A stretch of 64,000 nt of DNA from Membranipora membranacea (GCA_914767715.1 OU612073.1:20274001-20338000), one strand, 5' to 3'. Positions 1 through 11,219 are shown, counted from the stretch's first letter. Notes: generated by a model not told the origin, from the sequence alone. Made by a program: numbers and translations.

Positions 1-344
1 TACTTGTTTATTTAGTTGCTTTTATGTTGTGATGAACAAATGAAGACACTCGTGAAAATGAAGCAATTTTTCCTGTATTATTGCCCTTAACAATATTTGC
101 CGAGTCTTTTTATAGCTTATAGTTTTGGTGCTCAGTTACTTTGCGTATTGCACCAAGGTAGATGCACAAATTGTATAAAATTGAACAGAATTGTACAACT
201 GAAATGTCGATTTAATTGAAGTTGACTCTCCCATAGTGTTACATAATACCTAAGTGTCTCCAGGTTAGATACTGTTGCAGCCTGACTATGTCTATATTGC
301 ATTATATTGATCCTGTAAATCTTTGATATCCTATTACAATCTCA
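1..344. other. no recognisable feature
   Basis: AT-rich sequence without a coding pattern or repeat that I can recognise. It precedes the first hAT transposase fragment and may belong to its decayed 5' part. Confidence 0.5.
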
Positions 345-1660
345 GATTTGGCTCAGGAGTGATTCCAGACTGCATGTCCATTGCATCATTCGCAGAGCAT
401 GACTTTGCAGCTATCAAGCGAGAAAGGACTGAGAGTTGTTATTGATGTTTCTACAAGGTGGAATTCCAATTATGATATGGTAGTAACATACTTGAAGCTA
501 GACACTACAGTACATCCTACTCTATCACAGCTGAAGGTAGGTAGCACTAGTGTTGCACTTTCTCCACATTGCCACATTTTTATATGCATTGATAAAAAAA
601 GAGCATGTGGATATATCAAACATTGCATGTAGGCGGCACCGTTTGGTTACATTGGCAATATGTTTCTATTATCCTGCTGTGTTGTCAACATTAAAACCAA
701 AATTGTTATCAATTGATCATCTATTTTTCTTAGGCCAATGACTAGTTGCATCACCATGCAAGTTTAATCCTAGATCTGCTGAGAAGATTCATCGAAGTAC
801 TGAAACCATTTAAAGATATAACTGAGTGAAATGATAGGTGGTCAAACTAATGTGACGATGTGTCACTGGTCAAGCCCTGCTTCGAAATCACTTGGTTGCT
901 AGCAGACGATACCATGTCATAATCTTTCTTTCAAGTGAAATGAGATGATACAACAAGATAAATAAGTAACTCCATATTGTTCTTGTGTGAATTTTCAATG
1001 CTTCGGTCCAGATATTCATCAAACTGTAATCCGTGACCCTAATCCTACCTGCTACAATCTTGAAGATGAAACAGAAGAATTTGGAGTTGTTTACACCCTG
1101 CCATTATGAGATGACTCCAAACTTAAACTTAAATAGGGCACTTGGGTATATCTTTCCTGCCATACCCTTAAAGTTATTTTTTATTGGCTCTGCTAGAAAT
1201 CTGCAGCTTCTCTGATCCGAGAACAAAAGATTTAACACACATCTCACAGGAACAGGGAGATCAGACCTACAATCAAGTTATCTCATCATGTGGATGCTGA
1301 GCACCTTACACCAGACCGAGTAGATCCATTGGAGTCAACTACATGCATGTGAAAGCACTGAAAATTGCCTGCTATCCTCTCTACTCCCAGATTTTGATAA
1401 CGTAACATCAGCTGAAGGTAATGCATCAGATGCTGCAACCCTTGAGATAACCACATACAGGCGAATGAAGGCCTCTGCAATGAAAGATGGCCCATTGGCT
1501 TGGTAGAAAGACCATGCACACCAACGCCCACTTTTCTACCAGTATGCAGTGCCTCATCTGTGCCTCCAGGGTAGATCAGTGACTTCAGAGAGGTTTGTTA
1601 ACCTGTAACTACAGGCTTATTGAGAAATCAAAATGTTATCATAAAAATTGCCATCTCGCC
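345..1660 (+). pseudogene. decayed hAT-superfamily transposase, copy 1
   Basis: Three separated blocks on the plus strand follow the order of a hAT transposase. Around 381-540 the translation contains VSTRWNSNYDM, the TRWNSTY-type motif of the RNase H-like region. Around 775-830 there is LLRRFIEVLKPFKDITE, typical of the segment just after it. Around 1400-1640 degenerate frames resemble the C-terminal hAT dimerisation region: a segment ending in GPLAW, a stop where a second W is usual, then a serine-rich SVxxSERF-like stretch. Hallmarks and order are family knowledge; the assignment is inference. Several stops and frame changes mean it cannot encode an active enzyme. Introns are possible between blocks. 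The ends and inverted repeats of the element were not located. Confidence 0.6.
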
Positions 1661-1812
1661 AAAACTTGACAATTTGTCACCACTAATGATCGGGGGTGGT
1701 AAACACACTGATGATAATGCATTGTTCTACATTAAACCAAGAGAGGGTAACTCTTTGATCATTTGTAATTCAATGGGTATGTTGACATCATGACACTATC
1801 TTCTTTTCAGCT

Positions 1813-3003
1813 ATGTACCAAGGTCTCACTTCGGTTCTAGATCGTTTTACCATACCCCTATCGAACTGCGTTGCTCTCGGCGTTGACAATACAAACAGTA
1901 TTGTGGGAGCTCACAACAGTCTAAGAACGCGTATTAAATCTGAGAATCCCTCCATACACGTGGCAGGTTGTGTCTGTCATACCCTCCACAACTCCGCCAA
2001 GAAAGGAGGTGAAATCCTGAGTGTAAGAATGAGGAGGCAACGTGAAGATAGGGATAGTTTGTTTGGTTTTCAATATTCAATCCTTAATATTTGGCTTATA
2101 GTTGATATGACTTATTGCGCTTTTAGTGCTTGTAGACTTAAAGGAGGGTATGTGGTTCCCTCAGCTCGGTTTTTAAGTTTTCATTTCAGGAGTCACTTGC
2201 TGTAGAAGAATTCGTAAACGATATCTACAACCATTTTTTGAACTCTCAGCCGAGGGAGCTGGAGTCAAAATATTTCTGCAAATTCGTGAACACCGACTAC
2301 AAGATGGTGCTCAAACATGTAGTCATAAGGTGGCTTTCACTGGAGCGCATAGTGAATCGAGAAGTTGATCTGACCGGGCCAAATCTGCAACTGCAAAGTG
2401 ACAGGCCACAGCTTTCGTACTCATATGACTTAATGCAGCAGACGGTCAGAATCCATCATGGGTTGCTGGTGATGATGAGCCTGACTACGACGATCTGGAC
2501 AATCTCACCTACTATGATGGTAAGGTTTTATAAATTGGCTTTTATGATTACTGATTTACTGGAAATCATAACCTCATAGATGTGGATCATACATACTAGT
2601 ATGTAAACATGTCACAAGGCGTTAAATAAAACAGTTACGAGATTTTTTTCTCTTGTGTAACAGACAGTCAATTCATGGAATAGATTCTCACCAATTCATC
2701 ATAATGTCACTGCATCAAATCTGACATAAATGGTGAATAGCAGTCACACGACAAATATCTAATGAGTGTTATTTTAGATGATGATCTGGTTTATGGAACT
2801 GCTGCTGAGTTCAGACTCAATCAGCTGGTGGCTTCAGGACAACTCTCTTCTGTATAGAAGAAGAAACTGCTAGACTGTTTCCGTCTATATATGATTAGAG
2901 TCGCGGAGTATCTCATCGCCAATCTTTCACTAGATGAGGAGCTACTCTCTATAGCAAAGCCGCAAGACAAGCCACTACCCTCCTGCTTGAGGCCAAGTAG
3001 TTA
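1813..3003 (+). pseudogene. second hAT-like (ZBED/KIAA1586-type) transposase gene, broken
   Basis: An exon-like block at 1813-2020 encodes a frame with CVALGVDNTNSIVGAHNS and, later, CVCHTLHNSAKK, the active-site-region pattern (G-DNTN, then C-CH-xHN) of hAT-like proteins related to vertebrate ZBED/KIAA1586 genes. After a plausible intron, an acceptor near 2188 leads into EEFVNDIYNHF and KHVVIRWLSLERIVNR, the conserved R-WLSLER block. A third block at 2780-3000 has a frame ending in NLSLDEELLSIAKPQ, resembling the C-terminal helical part, with a TAG in it. The order matches one gene with two introns. The internal stop makes a pseudogene or relic transposon likely. It differs from copy 1 in sequence, so it is a different hAT lineage. 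Confidence 0.6.
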
Positions 3004-4139
3004 AACAGTAACAGATACTAGCAGTAACAGTAGTCCTCATATGAATAGTTTGAAATGCCTAGCTCTGTTTCAATCACAGACCTGATTCCATAAATGGCTA
3101 GCAGATTTATTCGGTCTCCGGGTCTTATCTATTTTTTTCAGAATATTCTCAGTATTAAGTAGTAGTAGTTGTCACGATTATAAACCAGTTTCCGAAACGA
3201 GGGAGGTTATAACGACCCAAGCTATTATTTTGGAATGGCCTGATCTTGAGACAAATGTACTTGTTCGGTCAAAGACAGAAAATTTTTTATACATGTATAT
3301 GGATGTATGGATTTTTTTTTAATTCCCAATGCATAACAAAAGACATTATGAAACGGAATGTGAGACGCAGTGTGTACAGTGCAATAGAATACAATATTAC
3401 TGGCATTCCTACAGTTAGGCATTGTGAATGTAAACAAGTATCCATGTAACTAATTCATTATTTCTTTTAGTACTATTTGATGTCTCAACTGTTCATGTCT
3501 CACCATTCAATATCACGTCTTATCAACCATCTAGAGCTGCATCTCCACTCTGCGACCACCTAACCATCATAACCCTCACTCTACATACCATGTGGCGTTA
3601 CAAACCCGCCAGTTACTGTTGGTACCAACTAACTACACGACAGTGCAAAATTCACTTTCAGGCAGCAACTTCGCATGCTCAAATATGGCAGCCTAGCATA
3701 ATTCGTTGGTCTATACCATGCACTAGGGGCTTCATATTTTACCCCAAAGAGCAGTTTTCACGTGCAAATTTTTCCCCGTTTCCCATTCTCACTCCAATTC
3801 CCCCTTCAGGGGTTCGCAGGTCTGTTCCTCGCCTCTGGCTATTTAATTCTAAACTCAGCCTCTTGGTGAGGCCTGTGATTTGCCTGAGGTCTGATACAAA
3901 AGAAAAAAAACACAGACATGTTTTGAAAAAATATGTGCATGATTTTGAGTGGATTTCTTATTGCTTTTGTAGAAGGACTAAATCTTCATTAGGGCTAGAT
4001 GGTTGTGATTCAGCTTCAAAGGAATTCAGCAGTGAAGTGCCATCACTCGGCCCATCTTCATCAGGTTCCAATTCAGATCCAATGATCATATAAGTTGGTT
4101 ACTCATTTCAGTCTTTATTCCTGAATGATCCTAGTTGCA
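3004..4139. other. no supported gene; one unsupported open frame
   Basis: A 167-codon open frame on the plus strand at 3590-4093 ends in a serine-rich stretch, but I recognise no domain, the start context is not distinctive, and flanking splice sites are not convincing. The rest is AT-rich with homopolymer runs (about 3301-3320 and 3901-3910). I see nothing else. Confidence 0.35.
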
Positions 4140-4141
4140 TC

Positions 4142-4700
4142 CAGTGAAGATGGGTTGGGATGAAATAGAGCAAGCTAAAACTTTTAAACTGCTTGGGGAT
4201 TATATTGATGACCATCTTAACTTCCATCATGGAGTGAATGAGATTGTCGATAGAAGTATCATGCATTACAACTCCTGAAACACTATGGTGTTAACAATAA
4301 TGGTTTGTGTCAATACTACTCTAGGATTATTCGTAAGCTGCTGAGTTATGATGTCAAGCGTGGTTCCCCTCACTCATGGACTTTGACATAAAGGGCATAC
4401 AACGACGATGTCTCAAAGTTATATTTCCCAAACTAGACCATTATTCTGAGAGGCTCAGTTCATCAAAGCCTCCCATCCTGTCCTGTCTAACTTCTGCTCA
4501 CAATACAGTGCTAAAAATATCAATGACCCTAACCACTGCTTATCAAACCTTGTGCCATCAAGAGTGTCGCTCTAAAGAGAGTTAACATCGACACTCTGCC
4601 AGGTTGACTGACACTTTAATAAAGGGACTCAGAAGAGAGAGCCTGAGGAACACAATTTTTCACAAATAATTTTATGGTGTTTGAGGTTTTTTGAACTCAC
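4142..4700 (+). mobile_element. LINE reverse transcriptase C-terminal fragment (Jockey/CR1-like)
   Basis: Plus-strand frames contain a FKLLGDYIDDHLNFHHGVNEIV segment (4170-4245). This is the K-LGV-ID--L-F--H motif at the end of LINE reverse transcriptases. It is followed in other frames by DFDIKGIQRRCLKVIFP (4376-4430), the conserved region downstream of the RT domain where a final translation product is normally matched. The frame changes at least twice (near 4275 and 4490) and stops interrupt it. The fragment lacks the catalytic YADD region, so it is 5'-truncated and dead. The clade call is by motif style only. Confidence 0.65.
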
Positions 4701-4859
4701 CTTATCACAGACATTGTAAATACATTTTTAATACATACCGATTTTGGTTTATACTTGCTCTTATTATGATAGTCATATGTCACCATGTACTATTTTGAGC
4801 AGTAAAAATGAAGTGGATACCAATCAATCAAAAAAATGTGGTGCCTCATTGATGATTTG

Positions 4860-5200
4860 TCAGTGAACCATGCTCTGGAATGAGGACAACAATCAAACTC
4901 AGCGTTTGTAGGCCAAAGCAGAGCTGAACAAACGGCTTTGGACATACACTGAACATCGGTGTTCAATTTCCTCCAACCTCGGCCCCCTCAAAAAGGGTAA
5001 TGTGCTCGTAGCAGCTCCATCTGAAAGAGCAGATACGTTTAATGAACAGTTTGTCAGTGGGTTTACTATGCCATCAGAGAAAGCAGACTACCATCACCAC
5101 ACATTAAACTTGACCATGAATGACATTATGAGACAACATGGTTAAGAATGAGAAAGAGGCATACATCATGGGGAAGCTTCTCTCATCAAGACAGCCAGTG
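4860..5200 (+). mobile_element. LINE fragment, linker between endonuclease and RT
   Basis: A plus-strand frame includes GPLKKGNVLVAAPSERADTF followed by NEQFVSGFT. This resembles the short conserved patch in non-LTR elements between the AP endonuclease and the reverse transcriptase (a 'FN--F-S-FT' pattern). Stops follow near 5140. It could be from the same family as the fragment at 4142-4700, but the order is inverted relative to one continuous element, so I treat it as separate. Confidence 0.45.
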
Positions 5201-5221
5201 GATTCTGTTGCTCATAAATGA

Positions 5222-5401
5222 AAACAACAAACAGGACGAACTAATGAAAACCTACCAACAAGAAATAACACTGTAAGTATTTACAATGAGTACGTAGTAT
5301 AAAAAAACAAATGCAATTGTTTACGCAGCTGAGGAGGGGAGGATTGAATCGGAGTTGAGGGTAGCGGCAGAGGCAGACTGGCAGAGAGGTGAAATTAATC
5401 A
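5222..5401 (+). pseudogene. gene-family copy A: degenerate exons 5 and 6
   Basis: 5222-5272 matches exon 5 of the complete copy at 30.5-36.1 kb: it encodes NNKQDELMKTYQQEIT and ends at a GTAAG donor (5273). 5327-5401 matches exon 6: EEGRIESELRVAAEADWQRG then EINQ, ending before GTATG. The acceptor of exon 5 is not visible, and the exon 6 acceptor has changed (CGCAG with loss of two bases), so joining the two gives an immediate stop. The intron sequence after 5401 is also paralogous to that after 7191, 7384 and 33343. This is therefore a duplicated, broken segment, joined on its left to LINE debris. Confidence 0.6.
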
Positions 5402-5639
5402 GTATGATCACTCAAAATAAGCTTTTGCCAGAAACAATTAAACAATTATTGTATGTGGTTATTTGGTTCATATTCAACCTTGCTTGGAAATAATGACATA
5501 AATTTTAGTGTTTTGAGTTGTCCTCTTCATTCACATGACTGCACAACTCAACTGCATCCCACAATGCAACTTTTGTCAAGACGTGACCATAAGGGTCATT
5601 GACAAACTACCCTCCAACAAGTTTTACCTAATTTGACTT

Positions 5640-5860
5640 GCGCTCCAGGTACGCGTATGTGGGTATTGTGGGGCAGGGGGCAAGAGTTTGGATGGCTAAA
5701 ACTAACCTTATATTCGACATTGCAGACAACATGCACGACCATATGCAAGTCAGGATCAGAGAAAATGCAAAAGCTATTGGATGATTTCCGTGAACAGATT
5801 AATCGTAAATCTAATTGCACTGACACACTAAAATATTCCATTAAACGCTTAAAAACTTGT
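5640..5860 (+). repeat. paralogous intron block of the gene family (copy A)
   Basis: Sequence from the 'CGCTCCAGGTA' motif at 5641 through about 5860 is recognisably the same as 8035-8220 in copy B, and its first part resembles 33545-33610 in copy C. Both A and B contain an exon-like stretch after an ATTGCAG acceptor (5726 and 8131; B reads MPDYIRVRINNVKALDDFCE). Its phase does not fit the exons on either side, so I treat it as conserved non-coding sequence or a lost exon. Confidence 0.5.
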
Positions 5861-6009
5861 ATTATATCATTACCTCTGAACATTAGGGCATTTTGGGAAC
5901 CCACTTTTTTAATTTTTCTTAGAACACTTGCCAAGGCAGAGAACAAAAGAAAAAGTCAAGTCTCCAGATGGTAATATGTAAATTTTCAAAATTATTTATG
6001 CTGATATGT

Positions 6010-6530
6010 AGCTTCATGCAAACCACTTCCACTCAGATTATTGTGAATGGAGTCAATGATGTAACATTTTACAAATGATAGTTTCCTCAGTACAGAGCCA
6101 CCTGTAATATTTAAAATAATGGAATAAAGCACACTTTGTTAAAAATTCAGATCTTTAATCCACGGTTCATCTACTGACTCTTTGTTCATAAATTGTAAAC
6201 CATACATACATACGGCAAACAGGCAGCCAAGCTTTGTCATTTGGGCATTGGTGATCTGAAAGTTACGATTGAGGACTAAATGACACAGTTGACACAGTTA
6301 AACAACAGCATCCAAGAAAGTGAGGCTTGGTTAGAAAAAAGGCGACAGAGATAAAAAGCCAGCAATCCTGTAGGATGCGAATTAGGACCTCTAGCATTGG
6401 GCAACATATTTGATGCACCTTCTATTTCAACTTCAAATCACTATGGTTCCATGCTTCGATTTTGTGGTTCACTCCAATTTCAAATGGTTAGGATACCTTT
6501 CCCATGATGGGAAAAACATGAAAAGAATCT
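6010..6530. other. no gene; probable body of a tRNA-headed SINE at the right end
   Basis: Nothing coding was recognised. The last 100 bases or so would be the downstream body if the adjacent tRNA-like sequence, on the minus strand, is a SINE head. Confidence 0.35.
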
Positions 6531-6625
6531 GCCGCGGCCGGGACTTGAACCCCGGGCGGGCCTCCCGCGTGTAATCCCTTTGGAGGCATTGTGTGCAAGC
6601 GCGCTAACCAATCAGCCACACCGAC
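6531..6625 (-). repeat. tRNA-like sequence with RNA polymerase III boxes (SINE head or tRNA pseudogene)
   Basis: Read on the minus strand, the sequence starts GTCGGTG and contains an A-box-like TGGCTGATTGG and a perfect B box GGTTCAAGTCC. The T stem CCGGG/CCCGG pairs around the T loop. The acceptor stem pairs imperfectly with the CCGCGGC end (two mismatches), and the middle is too long and does not give me a clear anticodon arm. GC content is much higher than the flanks. I conclude it is tRNA-derived but not a convincing working tRNA. Confidence 0.55.
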
Positions 6626-6837
6626 AATTAGGGAAAAGGTCGAATAAACACGGTATGGATATTCGCGTCCAAAAAGTCATTCGACACAATCGGAATTTGA
6701 CTTTAATGCCGTTTCCATGGGGCGATTACTCCCAAAATCCTTACAAAATCGAATGAATGACAGCCAAAGGAATACAATAATTATATTGTTATCACCTCAA
6801 TTGTTATCATGATGAATGAAACCCATATTGTTTTCAG

Positions 6838-9239
6838 GGTAGAAGACAACGACAAACGAGACGAGGTAGTAAAAACCTACCAGCAAGAGATAATACTGTA
6901 AGATAATTATATTCATTGGTTGTAATGAGTAAGTAGTAGATCAGTTTCATATGATGTCATCCTTTCCTGTGTCTGATTCTTTAAATGAAATCACCTTTGA
7001 GAAAGAAGAGCAAAACTTTTCTCCGTTCTCTCTCTGCTTTTGAATTCTTTGTTGTAGGATTGTAAATAATGTAAAATTATTGAAAGTTGTTAAAACTGTG
7101 AATTTGTCGGAACTGAGACCAATAATGTTATTGTTTACAGAGCTGGGGAGGGGGCGGCAGAGGCAGACTGGCAGAGAGGTGAAATTAATCAGTTTGATCG
7201 CTGTAAGATAAGCTTTTGCTAAAAATAATTAACCTTTTACTGTGCTTGGTTATTTGGTTTATTGGTGCTTGCATGGAAATGATGACATATTTATTCAGTG
7301 TTTGGAGTTGTCCACAATGAGGATTGAGGCGGAACTGAAGGGAGCGGCAGAGGCGGACAGGCAGAGAGGTGAAATCGTTAAGAAAGATCACCCCCACATA
7401 AGCTTTTCCAAGAAACTATTAAGCAATACATTTATTGTGTTTGGTTTATTTGGTTTATTCGGTTTATTTGGTGCTTGCTTTTGGTTGAGTTTGGAGCAGT
7501 CCTCTTATTTACATGACTGCACAACTCAACTGCATCCCACAATGCAGCTTTGTTTAAGTCATGACCATCAGGGTCATTGACAATCTACTCTTCACCAAGT
7601 TTTACCTGATACATCATACAGTGGTGCGCGTACCACTGCACAACACACAGGTCTTCAGCTAGAAACCATGAGTCAAACGCTGTTTCGAGGCCTTCTCCAG
7701 TACAACCTCCTCATGGCCGGCCCCAGCAGCATGAAGCCACCCCTGTGTGTTGCTGAGCATCTCAATCAATCTCATCGATCCCTCAGTGCATTTTGTAAGT
7801 TTCGTAGGTTTGACATAATTGGTGTGTTTACGCTGTTGCGCAACCAGGGAGGCTGCCAACTCTTCATTGTTTCAGTGCAACAATGTTCGCCCCATCACTC
7901 TCATGCTTATACTCTAAGCCAAACCAGTGCAGGGAGGTTTGCTTTCCATCAACTCATCGGCGCAAAGTCGCTATCGTCAAGGCACCCGCCCCTCGTGCCA
8001 CTCTTTCACTACTCAAATTCACCACATTTTACTAGCGCTCCAGGTACTGTGGTATTGTTGTGGCAGGGGGGGGGGGGGGGGGGGGGGAGAGTTTGAAAGG
8101 CTAAAACTAACCTTATATTCAACATTGCAGAGAACATGCCCGATTATATTCGAGTTCGGATAAATAATGTCAAAGCATTGGATGATTTTTGTGAACAGAT
8201 TAATGACACAATAAAATATTCCTTATAACCCATTGAAAACTTGTACTATACATTGTTGATATTATCATGTGTTTCGTTATGACAAGTAGTTTCAGTAGAT
8301 ATGTGTACCATAATCTACCTGTAAATCACATATAGTTCGGAATTTTTATGCTACTCTTTGCTATACAGGTTGAAGAAGATACACAGGCACACATGTGTCG
8401 CAACAGATGAAGAGGTGAAAAGCTTGAAGGAGAAGCTTACAAGTAAACCCCTCTGTTACATTGAGTCTTGGTGTAGGGTATGGACATTTTTTTAATGTTT
8501 CATATGGTTAGTGGTAAGAAAGCTGAACCTAGTGGTTTAGTAGCAGTATAGAATTTTAACCCTGGGCAACAAATTGTTATATCAATGAGGACTCCTTGTT
8601 CGCATTATTGTTTAGATTTTCTTGTCCAGCTGTGCCACAGATAGCCAGGTATTCGTTCTGTTTAACATGCAATACTATGCAGTTAACATCCATAATATAA
8701 ATATCTCTCATGTTCTTATCCAGATGGTGACTGATATGAATGTCATATTTTATCCAGCAGGAATTAACAGCAATCACAGCCAATCTTACTGTATAATCAT
8801 AGTCAGTGCTTTGTCATATTTTTCAGAGAGAAATCTGATGGATATGCGGGTGCGTGAGGATGGAAATATTTATAAGGAAGAAGGAACAAACTCGGTGAAT
8901 GATATAAATGTTTGAAATCAGATCCTAGAGAAGTAGCCTCACCTGGTGATACAAACTTATCATGATAATAATTATGATCTCACAGCAGTAGTACATAGTA
9001 CGGAGACAGTTAAATTATAGTCACCTGACTACCCACAACAATTCCTTGCCACCATCATCTCTACACAGATCACAAAGCATTCATATAATTATATTATCAT
9101 TATATCATTAAAAAGGACATTTAAATGGATTTATTTAAATAAACATGATATCATTATTTATTAGGAGGATTTTGTGGAGGTAGGAATTACTGGACAGGAC
9201 GTTATTGATGTGGGAAACCAGAATGATAACGTTGAGGAA
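6838..9239 (+). CDS. gene-family copy B, partial: exons 5, 6, 8, 9 and 10
   Basis: Exons, named after the complete copy at 30.5-36.1 kb: 6838-6897 (EDNDKRDEVVKTYQQEII), 7141-7191 (GEGAAEADWQRGEINQ), 8369-8442 (LKKIHRHTCVATDEEVKSLK), 8827-8894 (NLMDMRVREDGNIYKEEGTN) and 9165-9239 (DFVEVGITGQDVIDVGNQND). Each is bounded by AG and GT except that the second has a weak GTTTG donor. Joined, all phases agree and no stop appears. The fourth exon is longer at its donor by 4 bases and the fifth carries 2 extra bases; together they restore frame. Exons 1-4 are missing upstream, where unrelated sequence and a tRNA-like element lie. The product would be a charged, probably coiled-coil, protein of unknown role. 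Whether it is transcribed is unknown. Confidence 0.5.
7315..7384 (+). repeat. second, tandem copy of exon 6 in copy B
   Basis: The stretch encodes MRIEAELKGAAEADRQRGEI and is followed by the same intron start (ATAAGCTTTT) as the first exon 6 at 7141-7191. No acceptor AG sits immediately before it, so it may be unspliced. The intron after it has a small TTTATTTGG expansion near 7440-7475. Confidence 0.55.
8063..8087 (+). repeat. poly-G run
   Basis: A run of about 20 G within the paralogous intron block; copies A and C have only short G-rich stretches at this point, so the run expanded here. Confidence 0.8.
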
Positions 9240-9539
9240 GTAACAAGTCATAACTCAAAATAATTTTATTTCTTTATATTCAGGGTATGTGAAGTACTAA
9301 AGCAGGAGATCTTCTATTGAAGATTGATGTATTCAAATGTATTATATTTACTGGTTTTAACAACAGTTGCGAATCATTAAACTGGGGATCCTGACTCACT
9401 TGAATAACCTAGCTGGACCAAGATTATTCAATTTCGCCCATATAAATCACCGTTTTTTTGGCATCAGGTTTAGTCATACCGTACTGATAATCATTTTATT
9501 TTCATATTTCAATTAAAACCTTTTAAATTTATCTTTGAA

Positions 9540-9655
9540 CGAAAGCAACAACTAGGTACATTAGGTGCTGGTCATCCTGATGTGGCAACCACCTACAATA
9601 ACATGGCCAATGTGTACCACGGAAAAGAAGAAAATGATAAAGCTCTGACTGCTTA
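9540..9655 (+). pseudogene. single TPR repeat, kinesin-light-chain type, at the end of copy B
   Basis: The translation LGAGHPDVATTYNNMANVYH, continuing GKEENDKALTA and a TAA stop, is a classic kinesin-light-chain/TPR_10-12 repeat: the 'G-HPDVA-T-NN-A--Y---G---KA' pattern is complete. Only one repeat is present, followed directly by a stop, and I see no strong acceptor in front of it. It sits where exon 11 would be expected in copy B, but copy C has nothing similar. It could be a captured terminal exon or debris from a TPR gene; such genes are often expanded in early-branching animals. Function cannot be assigned. Confidence 0.55.
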
Positions 9656-9719
9656 ATCTTTTGGTCTAGATACACATTGTTGCACAGTTGATGCACAATT
9701 GCATAAAACTGAAATGATT

Positions 9720-10226
9720 CTTGTACAACACTTTAAGATTATCAGTAACAGCAAGGAAAGATATTTTGAAATAGCATTACAATAAATTTAATCAGAACAT
9801 TTGCATCACTGAAATAGAGATTATTTTGTTTTTAGATTTAACAACAAATATCGTATCATGATATCTAGAATAGGATATGCTAAGGTCATGTTTTGTTTTT
9901 TTCTAGTTTAATTGGAGTCAATCGATGTTCATTGATTATAAAGAGTAGTATTTATATGGCATCAACCATCCAGACCAGAGGAACATACAGTACAGGCCCA
10001 ATCACAGAGTCTGGGATATCTAACCAAATCATGACCCAATCGCCCAGGAGTATTTGTAACACGTTTGAGTCTTTGAGAGAGTTGTCTTACCTTAGTAATG
10101 GTCAAGATAAAGGTATAGCGATATTCGACAAACAGACCTGAGTAAACTATCACTTGCACTCGGAAGGATAGAAAAATTGGAGGCAGAAGTCACAACTCTG
10201 AGGATGATAGTGATAAGATCGAGGAG
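9720..10226 (+). pseudogene. region paralogous to the 3' end of copy C, with a coiled-coil exon-like stretch
   Basis: 9720-9985 matches the intron before exon 11 of copy C (35800-36030), for example the shared GTGTTCATTGATT-like stretch (9926 and 35990). Beyond it an open frame at 10116-10226 encodes LSLALGRIEKLEAEVTTLRM then IVIRSRR and ends at a GTAAG donor in phase 2, the same end phase as exon 11 of copy C. The acceptor is unclear and an in-frame TAA lies just upstream. An overlapping 82-codon frame at 9893-10141 is probably chance. Confidence 0.4.
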
Positions 10227-10574
10227 GTAAGAAAAAACTTCTCTTCTTCTCATTTTCATTAATATAACTATAATGAGCTGCCATCAAGGGAACTTGAACT
10301 AAGATAAAGCAGGGAGATCATCTATGGTCAACCCAATCTTGGTTTCCATTTATGCCAGCAATGAGTTTTCCTGCAAAGTCTTCGGGTAATCAGATCCTAT
10401 GTTAAAATTTTGTGATTTCATATCATTTTTTTTATTAGTATTATTTTAATCATATCACATTACTCTATTTACATTTTATTTTTTTATATCTACTTAACTT
10501 TTCCACCATAAAACATACTGGCACACTTACATATCTTAATCTTTTATCTCAGAGGTCAACAAGTCACTTTTTAG

Positions 10575-10976
10575 CAACTACTGTTTACTGTGCCGTTAAG
10601 AATATAGTGAGGACAGATTTGAAGATGAAGAAATTGAAGAGAAGGTGAGATGAAATACAGACTCAGGTTTTTTGAGCGCTGGATTTCAAATTTGAATCTC
10701 ACTTACTGTTAACCTGATGGCAAAATTAATTGAAAGTGTTGCCACAGTATCAACATTGCCTCGATGCAGCCCTCATTTTTCAAACATGCCCAAAGTGTTG
10801 ATATATTTTTTTGAGATTCTTTGGATACTATAATTGCATCTTAGAAACTCACATTCTTTTTGTTCAAATTGAAGTTACTTTTGTATATCAAGATTGGGAA
10901 AGAAGAAGAAAGAGATGGTATGCATGGAGGTGAAGTATGTGGAGAGTAGGATAGTAAATGAGAAGATGATGGAGAA
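10575..10976 (+). CDS. gene-family copy E: exons 3 and 4
   Basis: 10575-10644 follows a TTTTTAG acceptor, enters in phase 1 and ends AG|GTGAG in phase 2, exactly as exon 3 of copy C does, though it is shorter (70 against 139 bases). It encodes VKNIVRTDLKMKKLKRR. 10893-10976 is 84 bases, the same length as exon 4 of copy C, with the same entry and exit phases, and encodes KKKEMVCMEVKYVESRIVNE then KMMEK before GTAAG. Its acceptor (TATATCAAG) lacks a pyrimidine tract. Intron ends are paralogous to copy C as well. Exon 5 is not recognisable near 11,870, where the paralogous intron end reaches an unrelated sequence, so this is a 5' gene fragment. Confidence 0.5.
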
Positions 10977-11219
10977 GTAAGCATAGCTAAGATCTCAATC
11001 CATGAAACAGTACAATTCAACCAATTACCAATCTGCTATCTATTAATACCACCCAGAGATGTAGAAAAAAACTACCAACTTCACTTGATTGTAATCCAGC
11101 GATCACTGTAAGTTTATCATTATGAACCCAGAGTCTCAACTCATTTAGCTCTTTGGATCCCTCCACTGCCGTGCGCTACTTGTATTCAGGTTATACTTTG
11201 GGTTACTTTGTAATATTCT

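Noticed and set aside
3590-4093. 167-codon plus-strand frame as a gene
   Set aside because: No recognisable domain, and no splice or promoter context.
6531-6625. Functional tRNA gene
   Set aside because: The acceptor stem has mismatches, and no clear anticodon arm can be drawn.
8131-8208. Extra exon MPDYIRVRINNVKALDDFCE in copy B
   Set aside because: It has an acceptor, but its frame does not match the phase of the exons on either side, and no matching exon exists in copy C.
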